Shown: positions 38,570 through 40,368 of the stretch, in pieces
Position numbering within the stretch: position 1 is the first letter of the stretch
Layout of the letters: each line of letters starts with the position of its first letter
From: Zipacnadum sp036504235
Lineage (GTDB): Bacteria; Armatimonadota; Zipacnadia; Zipacnadales; Zipacnadaceae
Length of the DNA stretch: 40,368 nt
Direction: 5' to 3'
Assembly (NCBI GenBank): GCA_036504235.1
Contig: DASXVN010000010.1
Location: forward strand, 1-40,368
Program-made: the position numbers and the translations under genes
Notes under the pieces: generated by a model
Databases searched by the model: none
What the model was told of the DNA's origin: nothing
Seen by the model: the letters and a program-made list of their open reading frames with translations, nothing else

Positions 38570-40005
38570 GCTTCGACGATCTCTTTGCGCTAGCGCCCCT
38601 GGCCGCGCCGGCAGTGACCGCGCTGGTGGTGCTGCTGGTGCTATGCGTGCGGCGCAGTCATCGGCTGGTCGCCACGCTCAGCGGGCTGGGGCTGGCTTTT
38701 GGGCTGGCGCTGCTGCCGGCGGCTTGGCTGGCGCCCGCGGCCAAGGTGGGGGAGATGCTGGTTCTCGATCGCCTGGCGGTGGTCTTCACCGGGATGCTGC
38801 TGGCAATGGCGCTGGCGACGGTGCTGCTGGCCGCGGGGTACCTGGAGCGCCAGAAGGAGCGGCGCGAGGAGTTCTACGTCTTCCTGCTGCTGGCCACCAC
38901 CGGGGCGGTCACGCTCACCGCGGCCGCCAACCTGGTCAGCTTCTTCCTGGGGCTGGAGGTGCTCAGCGTCTCGCTGTATGTGCTGATCGCCTATCAGCGC
39001 GAGCGCCGCGTGCGCCTGGAGGCCGGGATCAAGTACCTGGTGCTGGGGGGCGTGTCCACCTCCTTTATGCTGCTGGGGATGGCCTTCGTTTACGCCAAAG
39101 TGGGCTCGATGAGCTTCGGGCCGGTGGGGGAGGCGATGGGCTGGATTCCGCTGCGCAATCACCTGCCGGCGCTGATGGGTTTCGGCCTGATTATCGTGGG
39201 GGTGGGCTTTAAGCTGGCGCTCGTGCCGATGCACCTGTGGGCGGCGGACGTGTACCAGGGGGCGCCCGCGCCGGTCGCGATGTTCATCGCCACGGTCTCC
39301 AAGGGGGCGGTCTTCGTCGCCGCTCTGCGGCTGTTCGGCAACGTGGCGCATCCGTATGACGATTCCTGGCGGCTGGCCTTCACCGTGCTGGCGGTGGCCT
39401 CCATGTTCGGCGGAAACCTGCTGGCGCTGCGGCAGGAGAACCTCAAGCGCCTGCTGGCCTACTCCTCTATCGCGCAGGTGGGTTACCTGCTGGTGGCGCT
39501 GGTGGCGGCGGGGACGGCGAGCCAAGCGGCGGGGCTGTACCTGGCGGCGTATTTCGCCACCTCGGTCCTGGCCTGGGGCGTGCTGATCGTGCTCTCGCCG
39601 GGCGAGGAGGACGCGCAGGCTCTGGGGGACTTGCGGGGGCTGGCCTGGCGGCGGCCGCGCCTGACCGCGTTGCTCACGCTGGCGCTGATCTCGCTGGCGG
39701 GGCTGCCCCTGACCGGCGGCTTCCTGGGCAAGTTCCTGCTGCTGGAGGAGGGCGTGGGCGAGCGGCTGTGGGTGCTGGTCGGGGCGCTGGTGCTAAGCAG
39801 CGTCGTGGGGCTTTTCTACTACCTGCGCGTGATCGCGGCCCTGTTCTCCCGCGCGGAAGACGTCCTTTCGCCCCCCGCCCCGCCGGTGCCGGTGGCGGCC
39901 AAGGTGGCGCTGGTGGTGGCGCTGGTGGTCCTGCTGGTGCTGGGGTTGTTCCCCGCGCCGTTCCTGGGTCTGCTGCGGGCGGTCGGGGAGTGGCGCGGAT
40001 TCTAG
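38566..40005 (+). CDS. nuoN: NADH-quinone oxidoreductase subunit N
   Basis: The 479-residue antiporter-like proton pump subunit has FFLGLEVLSVSLYVLIAYQR, VGFKLALVPMHLWAADVYQG, APVAMFIATVSKGAVFVAAL and NLKRLLAYSSIAQVGYLLVA. I chose the ATG giving MSFDDLFALAP, in an ATGA overlap with nuoM; a GTG nine codons earlier is open but less likely. It is the last nuo gene and is followed by palindromic repeats. Confidence 0.96.
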   Translation: MSFDDLFALAPLAAPAVTALVVLLVLCVRRSHRLVATLSGLGLAFGLALLPAAWLAPAAKVGEMLVLDRLAVVFTGMLLAMALATVLLAAGYLERQKERREEFYVFLLLATTGAVTLTAAANLVSFFLGLEVLSVSLYVLIAYQRERRVRLEAGIKYLVLGGVSTSFMLLGMAFVYAKVGSMSFGPVGEAMGWIPLRNHLPALMGFGLIIVGVGFKLALVPMHLWAADVYQGAPAPVAMFIATVSKGAVFVAALRLFGNVAHPYDDSWRLAFTVLAVASMFGGNLLALRQENLKRLLAYSSIAQVGYLLVALVAAGTASQAAGLYLAAYFATSVLAWGVLIVLSPGEEDAQALGDLRGLAWRRPRLTALLTLALISLAGLPLTGGFLGKFLLLEEGVGERLWVLVGALVLSSVVGLFYYLRVIAALFSRAEDVLSPPAPPVPVAAKVALVVALVVLLVLGLFPAPFLGLLRAVGEWRGF

Positions 40006-40368
40006 GTGGTTCCGGGTGTCGCGACGCCGCTAACGGCCCTACCCCCTAACCCCCTCCCTAAAGGGAGGGGAATCACCCCGCCGACTTGGCTAAGTAAAGC
40101 CTTTGCCGTTACTCCCCCTCTCCCAAGCCAAAGGCGCGGGAGAGGGGGCTGGGGGGCCTGCCCGCCGTAGCTTCAGCGGAGGCGGGTGAGGTAAGACTGG
40201 CGTCGGGCCTCCCCCTTCCGACCTGGCGCGGGCGGAGCAAGGGTTCTGTTAAGAAACCGCCTCCGCGGGTGCGGCTTTCAGGCCGGGTTGTATTGCCGCC
40301 GGGGCCGCTGGCCGAAAAAAGCGTTCGCTCGCTCCACGCCGCGCGCTGCGGTCTTCTTTAGATTGATG
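40006..40368. other. Gene-free right end of the window, rich in repeats
   Basis: These 363 bases hold no supported gene. They include the inverted copy of the two-module repeat (40031-40148), a CCCGCC/GGCGGG hairpin around GTAGCTTCAGCGGA (40161-40186), AAGAAACCGCCTC (near 40250), which matches the flank of the 5186 element, and a final less GC-rich stretch with no recognisable signal. A gene starting at the last ATG cannot be judged. Confidence 0.75.
40031..40148. repeat. Two-module palindromic repeat (right copy, inverted)
   Basis: Read on the minus strand, CCCCCTCTCCC and GGGAGAGGGGG enclose GCGCCTTTGGCTT, followed by GTCGGCGGGGTGATTCCCCT and CCTTTAGGG, then GGGTTAGGGGGTAGGGCCG. Module order and sequence match 661-772. 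It lies 25 bases after the nuoN stop and may help to end the nuo transcript. Confidence 0.8.

Noticed and set aside
649..40148. The inverted end repeats as terminal repeats of one 39-kb mobile element
   Set aside because: The same repeat family also occurs inside the window, no transposase or integrase is present, and the content is housekeeping genes. The position of the two copies near the window ends is probably chance.
1..40368. CRISPR array
   Set aside because: Repeats are scattered, not regularly spaced with unique spacers, and no cas gene is present.

Overview
The window is a high-GC bacterial chromosome segment that is mostly housekeeping genes. Compact gene-rich blocks are separated by short spacers packed with GC-rich palindromic repeats. 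The gene mix (GHL6-like and GH2 glycosidases, a xylose-isomerase-like sugar epimerase, a C5/siroheme heme route, a full complex I operon and many hairpin repeats) would fit an Armatimonadota- or Planctomycetota/Chloroflexota-like environmental bacterium. That taxonomic guess is inference; there is no rRNA or other marker here.

Layout. (1) 1-11.5 kb: an Rrf2 regulator with a readable promoter/operator, a GT4 glycosyltransferase, a secreted CBM-like protein, a GHL6-like glycosidase, a large CHASE4/HAMP/PAS/GAF histidine kinase without a response regulator beside it, a TIM-barrel sugar isomerase and a GH2 glycosidase. (2) 11.6-21.5 kb: a divergent tetrapyrrole locus. The minus-strand operon reads precorrin-2 dehydrogenase, hemB, ahbD, ahbA, ahbB, hemL, hemC; the plus-strand operon reads hemA, cobA-hemD fusion, ahbC. 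Together they cover glutamyl-tRNA to heme b through siroheme (the Ahb route). None of the classical late genes (hemE, hemF/N, hemG/Y, hemH) is in the window. (3) 21.8-25.0 kb: phosphoketolase and the NADH-sensing repressor Rex. (4) 25.1-40.0 kb: a 13-gene nuo operon (A, B, fused CD, E to N), mostly joined by 1-20 nt overlaps. NuoF and NuoG closely resemble the E. coli subunits, including the extra N7 cluster motif in NuoG.

Working together: phosphoketolase makes acetyl-phosphate, Rex senses NADH/NAD+ just ahead of the NADH dehydrogenase operon, and the Ahb cluster would supply heme for cytochromes of the respiratory chain. The first block looks like sugar scavenging and surface polysaccharide work.

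The least conventional signal is the repeat content. Many spacers carry hairpin units that begin GTAG (once GGAG) and are often paired head-to-head, the layout of REP/REPIN sequences mobilised by RAYT transposases. A second palindrome class lies near both ends of the window in opposite orientation, supplies the stop codon of the glycosyltransferase gene, and has a copy inserted in frame inside nuoC. No transposase, CRISPR array, tRNA or rRNA gene was seen.
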